Origin: Lethocerus indicus
Taxonomy: Eukaryota > Arthropoda > Insecta > Hemiptera > Belostomatidae
DNA length: 64,000 nucleotides
Reading direction: 5' to 3'
Assembly (NCBI GenBank): GCA_019843655.1
Contig: JACDQD010000004.1
Location: 33,402,940-33,466,939 of the forward strand
In this document: piece by piece, positions 1 to 12,484 of the stretch
How positions within the stretch are numbered: the stretch's first letter is position 1
How the letters are laid out: each line of letters opens with the position of its first letter
Notes under the pieces: model-generated
Told to the model about the DNA's origin: nothing
Database searches by the model: none
What the model saw: the letters and a program-made list of their open reading frames with translations, nothing else
Made by a program: the position numbers and the translations under genes

Positions 1-1408
1 TCCTTTCCTTTCTTCATTTTATATTTTGTACAATCAATTTATTATATATGATTAGTTCTTATTGTTTTATTGCAGTTGTTTTATTTGCCCTCTGACAATA
101 ACTTTATTTTATTACAATAAAACGAAATAGATTTATTAACTAAACAGATATTTTATTACCTTATGAAAAATTAAATAAATAATGGTGTCATTTTTGTTTT
201 AAGTTGGTTTATTTGCCCTCTAACAATAACTTAATCGGAAGTACTTGCTGATGACGTAAATTCTAGGATAAATCTTTTAAATACATCGAAACAAGAAACT
301 TAAGAAATTAAGAAACAGTGGGTATTTATTAAGCAGACAAAATATATTATAACGAGAAAATATAAGATAAATAAAAAAAGATTTATCGCTAAATAGATAT
401 TCTATTGACTACTATTCTATAGTATTACTTTTAGTAATACTAGTATAGAATGCTTTTAGAGAAAAATCCAGGTATATTGCAGGAACGCATATAGTAAGAA
501 TATATACCGGAAATAAAATCTGAAATTGAGTAAGCTATTTCCATGTAATAGATACATACATTATATAATGTTTTTTATACAATTTACAATTATACATTGT
601 ATAATGCAGTATATAATGTAGTTATTAGTTAATGGGTGCAAAAACATGCTGACTTTCTAAAGTCTCCCAATGGACATATTTAGTTTCTTTCCATTGTGTT
701 TTTTCGCATGCTCCCATAATTGAAACGCCACAATTAAATAACAACAAAAACAATTTGCATAGTGTTTGTGGCCAGAGGAGCAGCCTGAATGGAAGGTAAA
801 TTAACGCAGGAAAAGAAAGTGGTAAGTAAACCTACCTAGGACCTTTTTTAAAATCCAAAATGCTTTTTGTAGATGTCTTTTGTGTTAACGTATGTATACG
901 TTTCTTCAGGGCCTAACTAATATTTTTGTACAATCAAAATGTTTGTTATAAAATTAGAGTAATTTTTAATTTTGTTTTCTTAAATGAAAGACAAAGTAAT
1001 TTGGTACGATGAAATAGAAAAACTTTCTTATTGAAGCCATTGTTTACCATTTGAAGTTGAATATAACAAACTTGAACAAGAACAAAATAAAAAATTTAAC
1101 AAATTGAAGTTCAGATAATAACTGTATTTAGTGACAAATTCGTAGTTAAATTTAGTTTTCACAAATTAAAAACATAAATTAAAAAGCCCAATAGTCATCT
1201 TTAATTTACACATTGAAACTGCTTCAATTATTAGTATTATAACTAATTACTGGGATTCAATTTACAGGTGAAAAACTCTTCTTAAGGAAAAAATTAGAAA
1301 AGGGTAAAATTCAATTAGCAGAGCTCCTAAGTATTTTAAAAGAAAATATTTTTAACATTTATTGTATATTTATAAGACCCGCCTTATAAGTGACCTTGTT
1401 AGTCATTT

Positions 1409-1609
1409 GGATCCAGATTAATAACATTATTAATGGATCACATTTACCTATTACTCTAACAGATCAGTTTTTTCACAGAGTATTATAAAATATCTTGTTT
1501 ATCAATTAGTATAGTATATAGCATTAATATAACTAGTCTGGCTTTAATTTATGAGATAAAAACTTCTGTTGTTGTAAGAAAATGATTCAGTGGTGGTTAC
1601 AAGAAACTT
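1409..1609 (+). repeat. Internal direct repeat of copy A, first instance
   Basis: About 200 bases beginning gatccagattaataa and ending near ggttacaagaaac recur with few changes at 2603-2806. The same pair exists in copy B (about 7208 and 8538). This looks like an older segmental repeat inside the duplicated unit; no TE protein is visible. Confidence 0.8.
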
Positions 1610-1654
1610 AAGTGTTTTATAAATTGAAATATTTAACAAATTTATTGCCTATTT

Positions 1655-1925
1655 ATAAAAATTCGTATAAAACATTTGAGAACAAAATTGTATACATTAT
1701 TTAAGAAAATGTTTATCCAAAAAATATATCGCTAAGGGCTTATTACATAGTAATATGTCTAAAATTGTCTAACGATTTATAAATAAATCATATAATATTT
1801 AACAAATTTATTGCCTAAAATTCAGATTGTGTTATAACCTGATATTATTGTTATCCGAACTGATTGAAATTGCTTTTAAATATGTTTTCTCATAAATAAT
1901 TAACAGAAATAATTATCTAAAAAAA
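1655..1925 (+). repeat. Internal AT-rich direct repeat, first instance
   Basis: Shares the order aacatttgagaacaaaattg, taaataaatcatataatat, ttaacagaaataattatct with 3121-3395. A partial third version lies at about 2815-2960. All recur in copy B. It has no coding potential. Confidence 0.75.
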
Positions 1926-2602
1926 TACATATTATCAATGTCTAGTATTTTGTGGTACAAAAATCTAATTCGATGGAACCACTTTCAAATCCATTTTACA
2001 AATATTTCACACGCGAACTAGGTTATATTCTACCTTTTATGCGCTTTTTAAGTATTAATGACAATTATCACTACAGGAGAATTTATTTTTATGTGATTAT
2101 TTACTCCATTGATTAATAAAATTATTATATACATATTATATTATAACGGATCAGTTTCACTAAGTATTATATAATATTTTGATTATCAGTATATAGATGA
2201 ACATAGATATTTGTGATTTAAGATGTACTACATGTATTCATTGAAAATAATTAGAATACAGTATTTGAATATTTGCTTGTAGAAAATAAAGAATACGGTA
2301 TTTGCTTGAGAAATAGGGTGGAAGTTTCCTTTCATCATAGTCACAGTTTATTGCCACCCTTTAAGGGCTAGTTAAAAAAATTGATTTCACCCTAGCCATA
2401 GATTTAGTATAAGCACAATAAACTCTAGCAGAATAAGCCAGATTACCCAGATTTTAGAAAAAGGATTTATGATTGGCCAGAACAGAGACATTGGCTGACA
2501 GTAACATAAAACACCGGTGATTATTAATTAATTAGTATCCTTGGTACAGTATTAATGTATTATAACTAATTACTGGGTTTCAATTTACAGGAGAAAAAAT
2601 CT

Positions 2603-2806
2603 GGATCCAGATTAATAAAATTATTAATGGATCACATTTACCCAGTACTAACAGATGAGTTTTTTCACTAAGTATTATAAAATATCTTGATTATCAATTA
2701 GTATAGTATATAGCATTAATATAACTAGTCCGGCTTTAATTTATGAGATAAAAACTTTTGTTGTTGGGAGAAAATGATTCAGTGGTGGTTACAAGAAAGT
2801 TATGCG
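2603..2806 (+). repeat. Internal direct repeat of copy A, second instance
   Basis: Partner of 1409-1609. Both are preceded by a shared stretch ending ttcaatttacagg (about 1232-1268 and 2559-2592), so the duplicated module is longer than either block alone, with indels between. Confidence 0.75.
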
Positions 2807-3120
2807 TTTTATACATAAAAATATTTAACAAATTGATTGCCTATTTATAAAAATATAGATTGTTTTATAACCTGATGTTATTGTTATCGGAACTGATTGA
2901 AATCGCTGATTTTAAGTATTTTTTTCTCATAAATAATTAACAGAAATAATTATCTAATAAATTATGTCATCAACGTCTAGTATTTTGTGGTACAAAAATC
3001 TAATTCGATAGAACTACTTTCAAATCCTTTTTACAAGTATTTCACACACGAACTAGGTTATATTTTACCTTTTACGTGTTTTTTAAGTATTAATGACAAT
3101 TACTTTTATTTCTAAACTGG

Positions 3121-3395
3121 GATTCCTATAACACATTTGAGAACAAAATTGTATACATTATTTAAGAAAATGTTTATCTAAAAAATATATTGCTAAGGGT
3201 TTTTTACATAGAAATATGTCTACAATTTTCTAACGATTTATAAATAAATCATATAATATTTAACAAATTTATTGCCTAAAATTCAGATTGTGTTATAACC
3301 TGACGTTATTGTTATCGGAACTGATTGAAATCGCTTTTAAATATTTTTTCTTATAAATAATTAACAGAAATAATTATCTAAAAACATATTGTCTA
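3121..3395 (+). repeat. Internal AT-rich direct repeat, second instance
   Basis: Partner of 1655-1925. Immediately downstream (about 3505-3625, and 9440-9560 in copy B) is a short minisatellite of roughly 33-34 bp units built on ttcattcttacacaaactc. Confidence 0.7.
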
Positions 3396-4169
3396 AAATT
3401 GTCAATCGATTTATAAACCCCCGTATAGAACAATGAATCTATAAGAACTAGTTTATATTTGATTTCATGTGTCCAAAGAATTGAATGAAATTGTTAAAAA
3501 CACTGATTCACTTTCATTCTTACACAAACTGATTCCCTTTCACTGTTAAACATACCAATTCTCTTTTACTTTTACACAAACTCATTCTTCTTCATTCTTA
3601 CACAAACTCGCTCTCTTCGCTTGTCTATAATAAAGACCACAATAAGTCTTGAATAAAGGTCGACTGTACAATAAATAAGAAGGAAAAAACTAACGGCTTT
3701 TACATAATTTTATCAAGTATTAACGGCAATTATTTTTATTTCAAACTACAATAAATATAGAAAATGGGAGAACCAAATCTGTATGGACATTGGGGACATT
3801 ATTAAATCAGTTTTCTGTAATTGTTTTACAATCAGTTGTATTGTAGGTATTTGATTTTTTGTTTATTATAGAACAAATGCATCGGTAATGGTCCAGTATT
3901 TAGTAGTCTGAAAAAAACCTATCGAAACAATTTTTAAATCCATTTTGCAAATATTTGACGCGTCACTCACTCAAATGATAAATAATGACCAAACAGCTGT
4001 GTTACTGTAAAACTGTATATTCCCCAACCGTGTATATCCTTAACCTGGACGCTTTCGAATCCGCGCCATATTTGTTTTATTGTCGCAATCGGCGACGAGT
4101 AAAACTAATAAAGTTATCTCGGCAAATATATTCTCCTCACGTAGATTTTACGAAATTGTTGCGGTAAAA

Positions 4170-4390
4170 TGTAGGGAAAAAAATGGGAAAAAAGGAAAAA
4201 ATGTAAAAAATGTAAAAAAAGAAAAAAATGTAAAAAAAGAGAAAAAGGAGAATAAAGAAAGGAAAGGAAAAAATGAAAAAAGTCAGGGGGACCAAACATA
4301 GAGGAAGAAAAAAAGGGAAAAAAGGATAAAAAGGAAAAAAAAGAAAAAAAAGTAAAAAAATTAAAAAAAGAAAAAAATGAAAAAAAACGA
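4170..4390 (+). repeat. A-rich polypurine tract, copy A
   Basis: Low-complexity run of a5-7 separated by g, gg or tg. It is the source of a lysine-rich open frame that I do not believe is coding. The matching tract in copy B (10120-10315) has almost every A run one base shorter. Confidence 0.8.
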
Positions 4391-4604
4391 AACCGAATTT
4401 TCGGGGTGTTTGCCGCGATTTTATAAAATGGGAAATTTCAAATTATTTCTAGTGTTCCTCGAAATACGCGTCGGCCATTTTGGACACCGACACCGGCGGT
4501 CTCTACACTCGGATTTAAATTAGAATAACTTTTATCAAAAATGTAGTCTCAGAGTCGGTCGAACCGTCCTCAATGCTCCCCCCCCCGGCATTAGCAGTAT
4601 TAAA

Positions 4605-4789
4605 CGATTCGTCCGACAATCATTTTCTGCTAGTTGCTGCTGAAATAGCCGAGGCGGAAAACATTTCGAATATGTACAAACGGACAAAGAAGAGGGAAAT
4701 TGGATTCGGCCGTTCGCAAAATTCCGCGTACGTATCGTTATTGTACTGTACTACTAACGCTTAATCGATTATCTTCCGATGTAAATAAA
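4605..4789 (+). pseudogene. Possible terminal exon of an unknown gene, copy A
   Basis: A poly-C pyrimidine tract and cattag acceptor are followed by a frame reading VLNDSSDNHFLLVAAEIAEA. The frame shifts after YKRTKKR because of one extra base relative to copy B. AATAAA lies at 4784-4789. It could be the 3' end of a gene left of the window or chance. I do not recognise the protein. Confidence 0.3.
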
Positions 4790-5204
4790 CGTTTAAATTA
4801 ACGATCTAAGTATATTTGCGTTATTGTAGAGTTCGGGCCTGCTGTGTATCGTTTCGCGTGTTTAAATATTTAATATAATAAAAATCGGAACTTTAAAATT
4901 TTCCTTATTTCAAATTTAAATTGAAATAATGAAGTCGTAATAAATAATTCTCGTCCCTTTGTTACAGTTGGCACGGCCTTCTGTATCGGTCGGCGATGAA
5001 GGGGCTATAACAGTCAATGTCAGGTTATGTTTGTCGGCGGTCTTCACTCGACGAATGTCTATGGAACTCTGAACCTCTTCAGATCTGAAGCTCTTTTTTT
5101 TCCATCCTTTCCCACCGTCTGTTTTCCCTTTCGAATGAGATTACAGTAAGTTACAGGTTACAGTGCAGAGAGTCAAGTGGTGAAAGACAGAGAGAGAGAG
5201 AGCA

Positions 5205-5287
5205 GAAACGTCCTCAATGCTCCCCGGCATTAGCAGTATTAAACGATTTGTCCGACAATCATTTTCTGCTAGTTGCTGCTGAAATAA
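5205..5287 (+). repeat. Short third copy of the terminal-exon segment
   Basis: Directly after copy A ends, about 80 bases (cgtcctcaatgctcccc to gctgctgaaata) repeat the sequence at 4568-4650 and 10480-10560. A partial third duplication thus lies at the breakpoint. Confidence 0.85.
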
Positions 5288-5810
5288 TATATTTTGAAAA
5301 AAATCGTACTAACCCGGCCCTAAACAAACGGCAAAGAGGTTATAAACATCTGGGGAGGGTTCGGGTTAACGAAGCTTTAATTTTCATATTTTCGCACAAG
5401 AATCTTTCGCCCCTTTGATTGTTGTGTACAATAATTTACTTTAAACTGACGGGACGATTTCTTAAATTTCCATATTTGACGTATTTTGAAAGAACTGGGG
5501 AAAACTAGGTGTCGTACTGTGCTTTTTGGCCAAACTCCAGTGATCCGCTACTTCGGATGTTATTTCAAGCAATTTACCGTTTCGGATATATTAAAAACTC
5601 GCCTTTTTAAATTGTCAGGTACGTTGGTAGGTTTTACAACTAATTTCATACCACGCTCAGTATTATTAATCCTTGTGTATTGATCATTTTTTTCCTAATC
5701 TATTATTTGCAGTTTTCCTTTTGCCGATATGTGCCCGTTGTTCTCTGTGTTCTAAAGTGTTTATTTTCAAATTTTAGTAGTTTTTTTCTATTTTGTTTCA
5801 TTCTGTCATT
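5288..5810. other. Unique spacer between duplication copies
   Basis: This sequence lies between the end of copy A and the start of copy B and is not found after copy B. It is AT-rich with no supportable coding exon, RNA or TE domain. It may be the ancestral left flank of the duplicated unit. Confidence 0.5.
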
Positions 5811-7987
5811 TCCTTTCTTCATTTTATATTTTGTACAATCAATTTATTATATATGATTAGTTCTTATTGTTTTATTGCAGTTGTTTTATTTGCCCTCTGA
5901 CAATAACTTTATTTTATTACAATAAAACGAAATAGATTTATTAACTAAACAGATATTTTATTACCTTATGAAAAATTAAATAAATAATGGTGTCATTTTT
6001 GTTTTAAGTTGGTTTATTTGCCCTCTAACAATAACCTAATCGGAAGTACTTGCTGATGACGTAAATTCTAGGATAAATCTTTTGAATACATCGAAACAAG
6101 AAACTTAAGAAATTAAGAAACAGTGGGTATTTATTAAGCAGACAAAATATATTATAACGAGAAAATATACAATAAATAAAAAAAGATTTATCGCTAAATA
6201 GATATTCTATTGACTACTATTCTATAGTATTACTTTTAGTAATACTAGTATAGAATGCTTTTAGAGAAAAATCCAGGTATATTGCAGGAACGCATATAGT
6301 AAGAATATATACCGGAAATAAAATCTGAAATTGAGTAAGCTATTTCCATGTAATAGATACATACATTATATAATGTTTTTTTATACAATTTACAATTATA
6401 CATTGTATAATGCAGTATATAATGTAGTTATTAGTTAATGGGTGCAAAAACATGCTGACTTTCTAAAGTCTCCCAATGGACATATTTAGTTTCTTTCCAT
6501 TGTGTTTTTTCATGCTCCCATAATTGAGACGCTTACAATTAAATAACAACAAAAACAATTTGCATAGTGTTTGTGGCCAGAGGAGCAGCCTGAATGGAAG
6601 GTAAATTAACGCAGGAAAAGAAAGTGGTAAGTAAACCTACCTAGGACCTTTTTTAAAATCCAAAATGCTTTTTGTAGATGTCTTTTGTGTTAACGTATGT
6701 ATACGTTTCTTCGGGCCTAACTAATATTTTTGTACAATCAAAATGTTTGTTATAAAATTAGAGTAATTTTTAATTTTGTTTTCTTAAATGAAAGACAAAG
6801 TAATTTGGTACGATGAAATAGCAAAACTTTTTTATTGAAGCCATTGTTTACCATTTGAAGTTGAATATAACAAACTTGAACAAGAACAAAATAAAAAATT
6901 TAACAAATTGAAGTTCAGATAATAACTGTATTTAGTGACAAATTCGTAGTTAAATTTAGTTTTCACAAATTAAAACATAAATTAAAAGCCCAATAGTCAT
7001 CTTTAATTTACACATTGAAACTGCTTCAATTATTAGTATTATAACTAATTACTGGATTCAATTTACAGGTGAAAAACTCTTCTTAAGGAAAAAATTAGAA
7101 AAGGGTAAAATTCAATTAGCAGAGGTCCTAAGTATTTTAAAAGAAAATATTTTTAACATTTATTGTATATTTATAAGACCCACATTATAAGTTACCTTGT
7201 TAGTCATTTGGATCCAGATTAATAAAATTATTAATGGATTAATTTACCTATTACTAACAGATCAGTTTTTTCACTAAGTATTATAAAATATCTTGATTAT
7301 CAATTGGTATAGTATATAGCATTAATATAACTAGTCTGGCTTTAATTTATGAGATAAAAACTTCTGTTGTTGTAAGAAAATGATTCAGTGGTGGTTACAA
7401 GAAACTTAAGTGTTTTATAAATTGAAATATTTAACAAATTTATTGCCTATTTATAAAAATTCGTATAAAACATTTGAGAACAAAATTGTATACATTATTT
7501 AAGAAAATGTTTATCCAAAAAATATATCGCTAAGGGCTTATTACATAGTAATATGTCTAAAATTGGATTTATAAATAAATCATATAATATTTAACAAATT
7601 TATTGCCTAAAATTCAGATTGTGTTATAACCTGATATTATTGTTATCAGAACTGATTGAAATTGCTTTTAAATATGTTTTCTCATAAATAATTAACAGAA
7701 ATAATTATCTAAAAAAATACATATTATCAATGTCTAGTATTTTGTGGTACAAAAATCTAATTCGATGGAACCACTTTCAAATCCATTTTACAAATATTTC
7801 ACACGCGAACTAGGTTATATTCTACCTTTTATGCGCTTTTTAAGTATTAATGACAATTACTTTTATTTTTATTTTATTTATCCAGATTAATAAAATTATT
7901 ATTGGATCACATTTACCTATTACTAACGGATCAGTTTTTTCACTAAGTATTATATAATATTTTGATTATCAATTACTATAGATATAG

Positions 7988-8085
7988 CATCTGTACTGCC
8001 CACATTAGGCATATATCAGTCAACAAGGCATATGTGACATATAGGAGAATTCTCCATTGGGATAAACTGCGGGGCAGTACATAGA
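7988..8085. mobile_element. Small MITE-like inverted-terminal element
   Basis: Present in copy B only. It begins ctgtactgccc and ends ggggcagtaca, giving about 10-bp inverted termini around roughly 75 bases. Copy A has a simpler sequence here. It may be an insertion into B, or part of a larger segment (7977-8160) lost from A. No clear target duplication could be fixed. Confidence 0.4.
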
Positions 8086-10119
8086 TATATATATAAACAT
8101 TTCATTAATATTAATTATGTAAATAAATGCAGTAAGGCCCTTGGGCCTGAATGTGTGTAAACATAGATATTTGTGTGTGTGTTTAAGATGTACTACATGT
8201 ATTCATTGAAAATAAAGAATACGTATTTGTATTTGCTTGAGAAATAGGGTGGAAGTTTCCTTTCATCATAGTCACAGTTTATTGCCACCCTTTAAGGGCT
8301 AGTTAAAAAAAAATTGATTTCGCCCTAACTCTACATTTAGTATAAGCACACTAAACTCTGGCAGAATAAGCCAGATTACCCAGATTTTAGAAAAAGGATT
8401 TATGATTGGCCAGAACAGAGACATTGGCTGACAGTAACATAAAACACCGGTGATTATTAATTAATTAGTATCCTTGGTACAGTATTAATGTATTATAACT
8501 AATTACTGGGTTTCAATTTACAGGAGAAAAAATCTGGATCCAGATTAATAAAATTATTAGTGGATCACATTTACCCAGTACTAACAGATGAGTTTTTTCA
8601 CTAAGTATTATAAAATATCTTGATTATCAATTAGTATAGTATATAGCATTAATATAACTAGTCCGGCTTTAATTTATGAGATTAAAACTTCTGTTGGGAG
8701 AAAATGATTCAGTGGTGGTTACAAGAAAGTTATGCGTTTTATAAATAAAAATATTTAACAAATTGATTGCCTATTTATAAAAATATAGATTGTTTTATAA
8801 CCTGACGTTATTGTTATCGGAACTGATTGAAATCGCTGATTTTAAATATTTTTTCTCATAAATAATTAACAGAAATAATTATCTAATAAATTATGTCATC
8901 AATGTCTAGTATTTTGTGGTACAAAAATCTAATTTGATGGAACTACATTCAAATCCATTTTACAAATATTTCACTCACGAACTAGGTTATATATTTTACC
9001 TTTTATGCGTTTTTTAAGTATTAATGACAATTACTTTTATTTCTAAACTGGGATTCCTATAACACATTTGAGAACAAAATTGTATACATTATTTAAGAAA
9101 ATGTTTATCTAATAAATATATTGCTAAGGGTTTTTTACATAGAAATATGTCTACAATTTTCTAACGATTTATAAATAAATCATATAATATTTAACAAATT
9201 TATTGCCTAAAATTCAGATTGTGTTATAACCTGACGTTATTGTTATCGAACTGATTGAAATCGCTTTTAAATATTTTTTCTTATAAATAATTAACAGAAA
9301 TAATTATCTAAAAACATACTGTCTAAATTGTCTAAAATTGTCAATCGATTTATAAACCCCCGTATAGAACAATGTATCTATAAGAACTAGTTTATATTTG
9401 ATTTCATGTGTCCAAAGAATTGAATGAAATTGTTAAAAACACTGATTCACTTTCATTCTTACACAAACTGATTCCCTTTCACTGTTAAACATACCAATTC
9501 TCTTTTACTTTTACACACACTCATTCTTCTTCATTCTTACACAAACTCGCTCTCTTCGCTTGTCTATAATAAAGACCACAATAAGTCTTGAATAAAGGTC
9601 GACTGTACAATAAATAAGAAGGAAAAAACTAACGGCTTTTACATAATTTTATCAAGTATTAACGGCAATTATTTTTATTTCCCAAATAGAATAAAATAGA
9701 AAATGGGAGAAACAAATCTGTATGGACATTGGGGACATTATTAAATCAGTTTTCTGTAATTGTTTTACAATCAGTTGTATTGTAGGTATTTGATTTTTTG
9801 TTTATTATAGAACAAATGCATCGGTAATGGTCCAGTATTTAGTAGTCTGAAAAAAACCTATCGAAACAATTTTTAAATCCATTTTGCAAATATTTGACGC
9901 GTCACTCACTCAAATGATAAATAATGACCAACAGCTGTGTTACTGTAAAACTGTATATTCCCCAACCGTGTATATCCTTAACCTGGACGCTTTCGAATCC
10001 GCGCCATATTTGTTTTATTGTCGCAATCGGCGACGAGTAAAACTAATAAAGTTATCTCGCAAATATATTCTCCTCACGTAGATTTTACGAAATTGTTGCG
10101 GTAAAATGTAGTTGTATTA

Positions 10120-10315
10120 AATGTAGCGAAAAAATGGAAAAAAGAAAAAATGTAAAAAAGAAAAAATGTAAAAAAGAGAAAAGGAGAATAAAGAAAGGAA
10201 AGGAAAAATGAAAAAGTCAGGGGACCAAACATAGAGGAAGAAAAAGGAAAAAGGATAAAAAGGAAAAAAGAAAAAAAAAAATTAAAAAAGAAAAAAAAAA
10301 AAAACGAAACCGAAT
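10120..10315 (+). repeat. A-rich polypurine tract, copy B
   Basis: Counterpart of 4170-4390 with systematically shorter homopolymers. It sits between the AT-rich part of the unit and the possible terminal exon. Confidence 0.8.
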
Positions 10316-10517
10316 TTTCGGGTGTTTGCCGCGATTTTATAAAATGGGAAATTTCAAATTATTTCTAGTGTTCCTCGAAATACGCGTCGGCCATTTGGAC
10401 ACCGACACCGGCAGTCTCTACACTCGGATTTAAATTAGAATAACTTTTATCAAAATGTAGTCTCAGAGTCGGTCGAACCGTCCTCAATGCTCCCCCCCCC
10501 GGCATTAGCAGTATTAA

Positions 10518-10714
10518 ACGATTTGTCCGACAATCATTTTCTGCTAGTTGCTGCTGAAATAGCCGAGGCGGAAAACATTTCGAATATGTACAAACGGACA
10601 AAGAAGAGGAAATTGGATTCGGCCGTTCGCAAAATTCCGCGTACGTATCGTAATTGTACTGTACTACTAACGCTTAATCGATTATCTTCCGATGTAAATA
10701 AACGTTTAAATTAA
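10518..10714 (+). CDS. Possible terminal exon of an unknown gene, copy B
   Basis: Same element as 4605-4789, but here the frame stays open to a TAA at 10712-10714: a helical acidic stretch (LLVAAEIAEAENISNMY) followed by a basic tail (KRTKKRKLD). A strong poly-C/cattag acceptor precedes it, and AATAAA sits at 10697-10702, overlapping the end of the frame. No start codon is convincing, so it would be a last exon. It lies about 400 bases upstream of the SLC30A9 start, so it could equally be non-coding flank. No family is recognised. Confidence 0.3.
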
Positions 10715-11115
10715 CGATCTAAGTATATTTGCGTTATTGTAGAGTTCGGGCCTGCTGTGTATCGTTTCGCGTGTTTAAATATTTAATATAATAAAATCGG
10801 AACTTTAAAATTTTCCTTATTTCAAATTAAATTGAAATAATGAAGTCGTAATAAATAATTCTCGTCCCTTTGTTACAGTTGGCACGGCCTTCTGTATCGG
10901 TCGGCGATGAAGGGGCTATAACAGTCAATGTCAGGTTATGTTTGTCGGCGGTCTTCACTCGACGAATGTCTATGGAACTCTGAACCTCTTCAGATCTGAA
11001 GCTCTTTTTTTCCATCCTTTCCCACCGTCTGTTTTCCCTTTCGAATGAGATTACAGTAAGTTACAGGTTACAGTGCAGAGAGTCAAGTGGTGAAAGACAG
11101 AGCAGATCGGTCAGA

Positions 11116-11203
11116 ATGAATCCGAGATGCTGGCTAAAAATCGGGCTCATCCTGCGCCAACATTCCCAAATCGGCAGAAACTCTTCCTCCTCCACCGTAT
11201 TCG
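11116..11203 (+). CDS. SLC30A9: SLC30A9 exon 1: mitochondrial presequence
   Basis: ATG followed by 28 codons and one base, then donor gtaatt. The peptide (MNPRCWLKIGLILRQHS...) has Arg4, Lys8, Arg14 and Arg21 and no acidic residue, as expected of a matrix-targeting signal. Its one-base overhang fits exon 2 exactly, which is the main support for this start. Confidence 0.75.
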
Positions 11204-12431
11204 GTAATTATCGTTATCCTACTTCAATTTTCGATATATTGAACCCACGAAATCGAATCGTCCGGCTCCTGTAAAATACAATCCTGTAGATTCTATACTG
11301 TAACATTGAATGGGATTACAGTCAGTTGGATTACAGTTGACGAGTGTCGAAAGCGAGACCTGGCCGAGGCCTTGTCATTCCCGAATCGAAAGTCCCGAAT
11401 TTCACGGATTGAAATTTTCAAGAGCAGTCGAAATCGTACTGTTACAAATTGCCGGTAAAATCGCAGTCGACGCACCGAACTTTTACAGGAAGGATATTCC
11501 GTACGTGTTTGATAAGGTATTTCGTAGAGGAGGTAACGAAACTATCGAATATCAATTAATATAAACTTAAATTTATAAGAGGATATTCGTATTAACGGAA
11601 ACTATATACGAAAACGGTTTAAGAAAATTATGTAAGAATGTAAAACTTTAAAACAGTTTATAGAAAGCTGGGGGTCGGTCGGGACGACTTGGACGATAAG
11701 TTTTTTTTTTTTTAAATTCTTTCGTGTCTCTGATCATTTTTTCCGAACGGCGATATTACGCCGATTCCGACGAAAAGCGAGGTTTCGTTATATTTTCAGT
11801 CGACCCTTAATAATTGTACGGCTAATAATTCCCTGAAATCTTATACAATATTTACATTCTTCCTTGTCGCAATTCCGTAAACCGTCAAAGAGTTTACGAC
11901 GGAAATTCGCGTAATTGATTGAACGCCAAGCTTTCGGTACCGCTCGATTCCCTTTTACACGTCGTTTTCAATCGATATATTATTAATCGATACCCTGGTT
12001 AAAATTCACCGTTGGGGATACATAATATCGATATGTCGTATTCGACTTCACAGTACAGGGCGAACCGTCTACTGTGAATGAATTTCAGAACCGTCAGAAG
12101 TGTCAAGAAGTAATACTTAACCCTTTGGTTAAGAATGTGATTGTGTGTGAAAAGAAATATATAAAAATAATATAATAAAACTGTTAGAACACGGTCCATA
12201 AGACATACCCTACCCCTCATTGAGGACACACATAATCTCTCAATCAATCCCAGATCCGGTACATATGTCGCTTTAAACAACGAAGAAATTAAATTTAAGC
12301 TTACGTAGCGACTAAAAAGAAAAAGAAAAAAGTTACACCCGATAACCTTCGTAGCCCCGACAGTAAATTTTAACCGATCGCCTTCCTACAAACCATTAGG
12401 GAAACGGGAAAATAGCTGAGAAGAGGGAATT

Positions 12432-12484
<53 letters not shown>

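Larger units (their letters stand above)
6..5204. repeat. Tandem duplication, copy A (about 5.2 kb)
   Basis: This block recurs almost base for base from 5811, starting with the same tcctttcttcattttat string at 6 and 5811. It ends near gtggtgaaagacag, after which the copies diverge. Most of it (1-3970) is very AT-rich with no supportable gene. The right third contains a polypurine tract and a possible terminal exon. The unit starts at the window edge, so further copies to the left cannot be excluded. Confidence 0.93.
5811..11102. repeat. Tandem duplication, copy B (about 5.3 kb)
   Basis: Second copy of the unit that begins at position 6. It is collinear with copy A apart from small indels and a segment near 7977-8160 absent from copy A. 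It stops only about 14 bases before the SLC30A9 start codon, so it includes that gene's proximal 5' flank and probably its 5' UTR. Copy A has the same flank but lacks exon 1. Confidence 0.93.

Noticed and set aside
4080..4301. Lys-rich 73-codon open frame
   Set aside because: Translation of an A-rich polypurine tract; its counterpart in copy B is not open.
11310..11564. 84-codon open frame in SLC30A9 intron 1
   Set aside because: No motif or GC3 bias, and the exon 1-exon 2 phase join excludes it from the gene.
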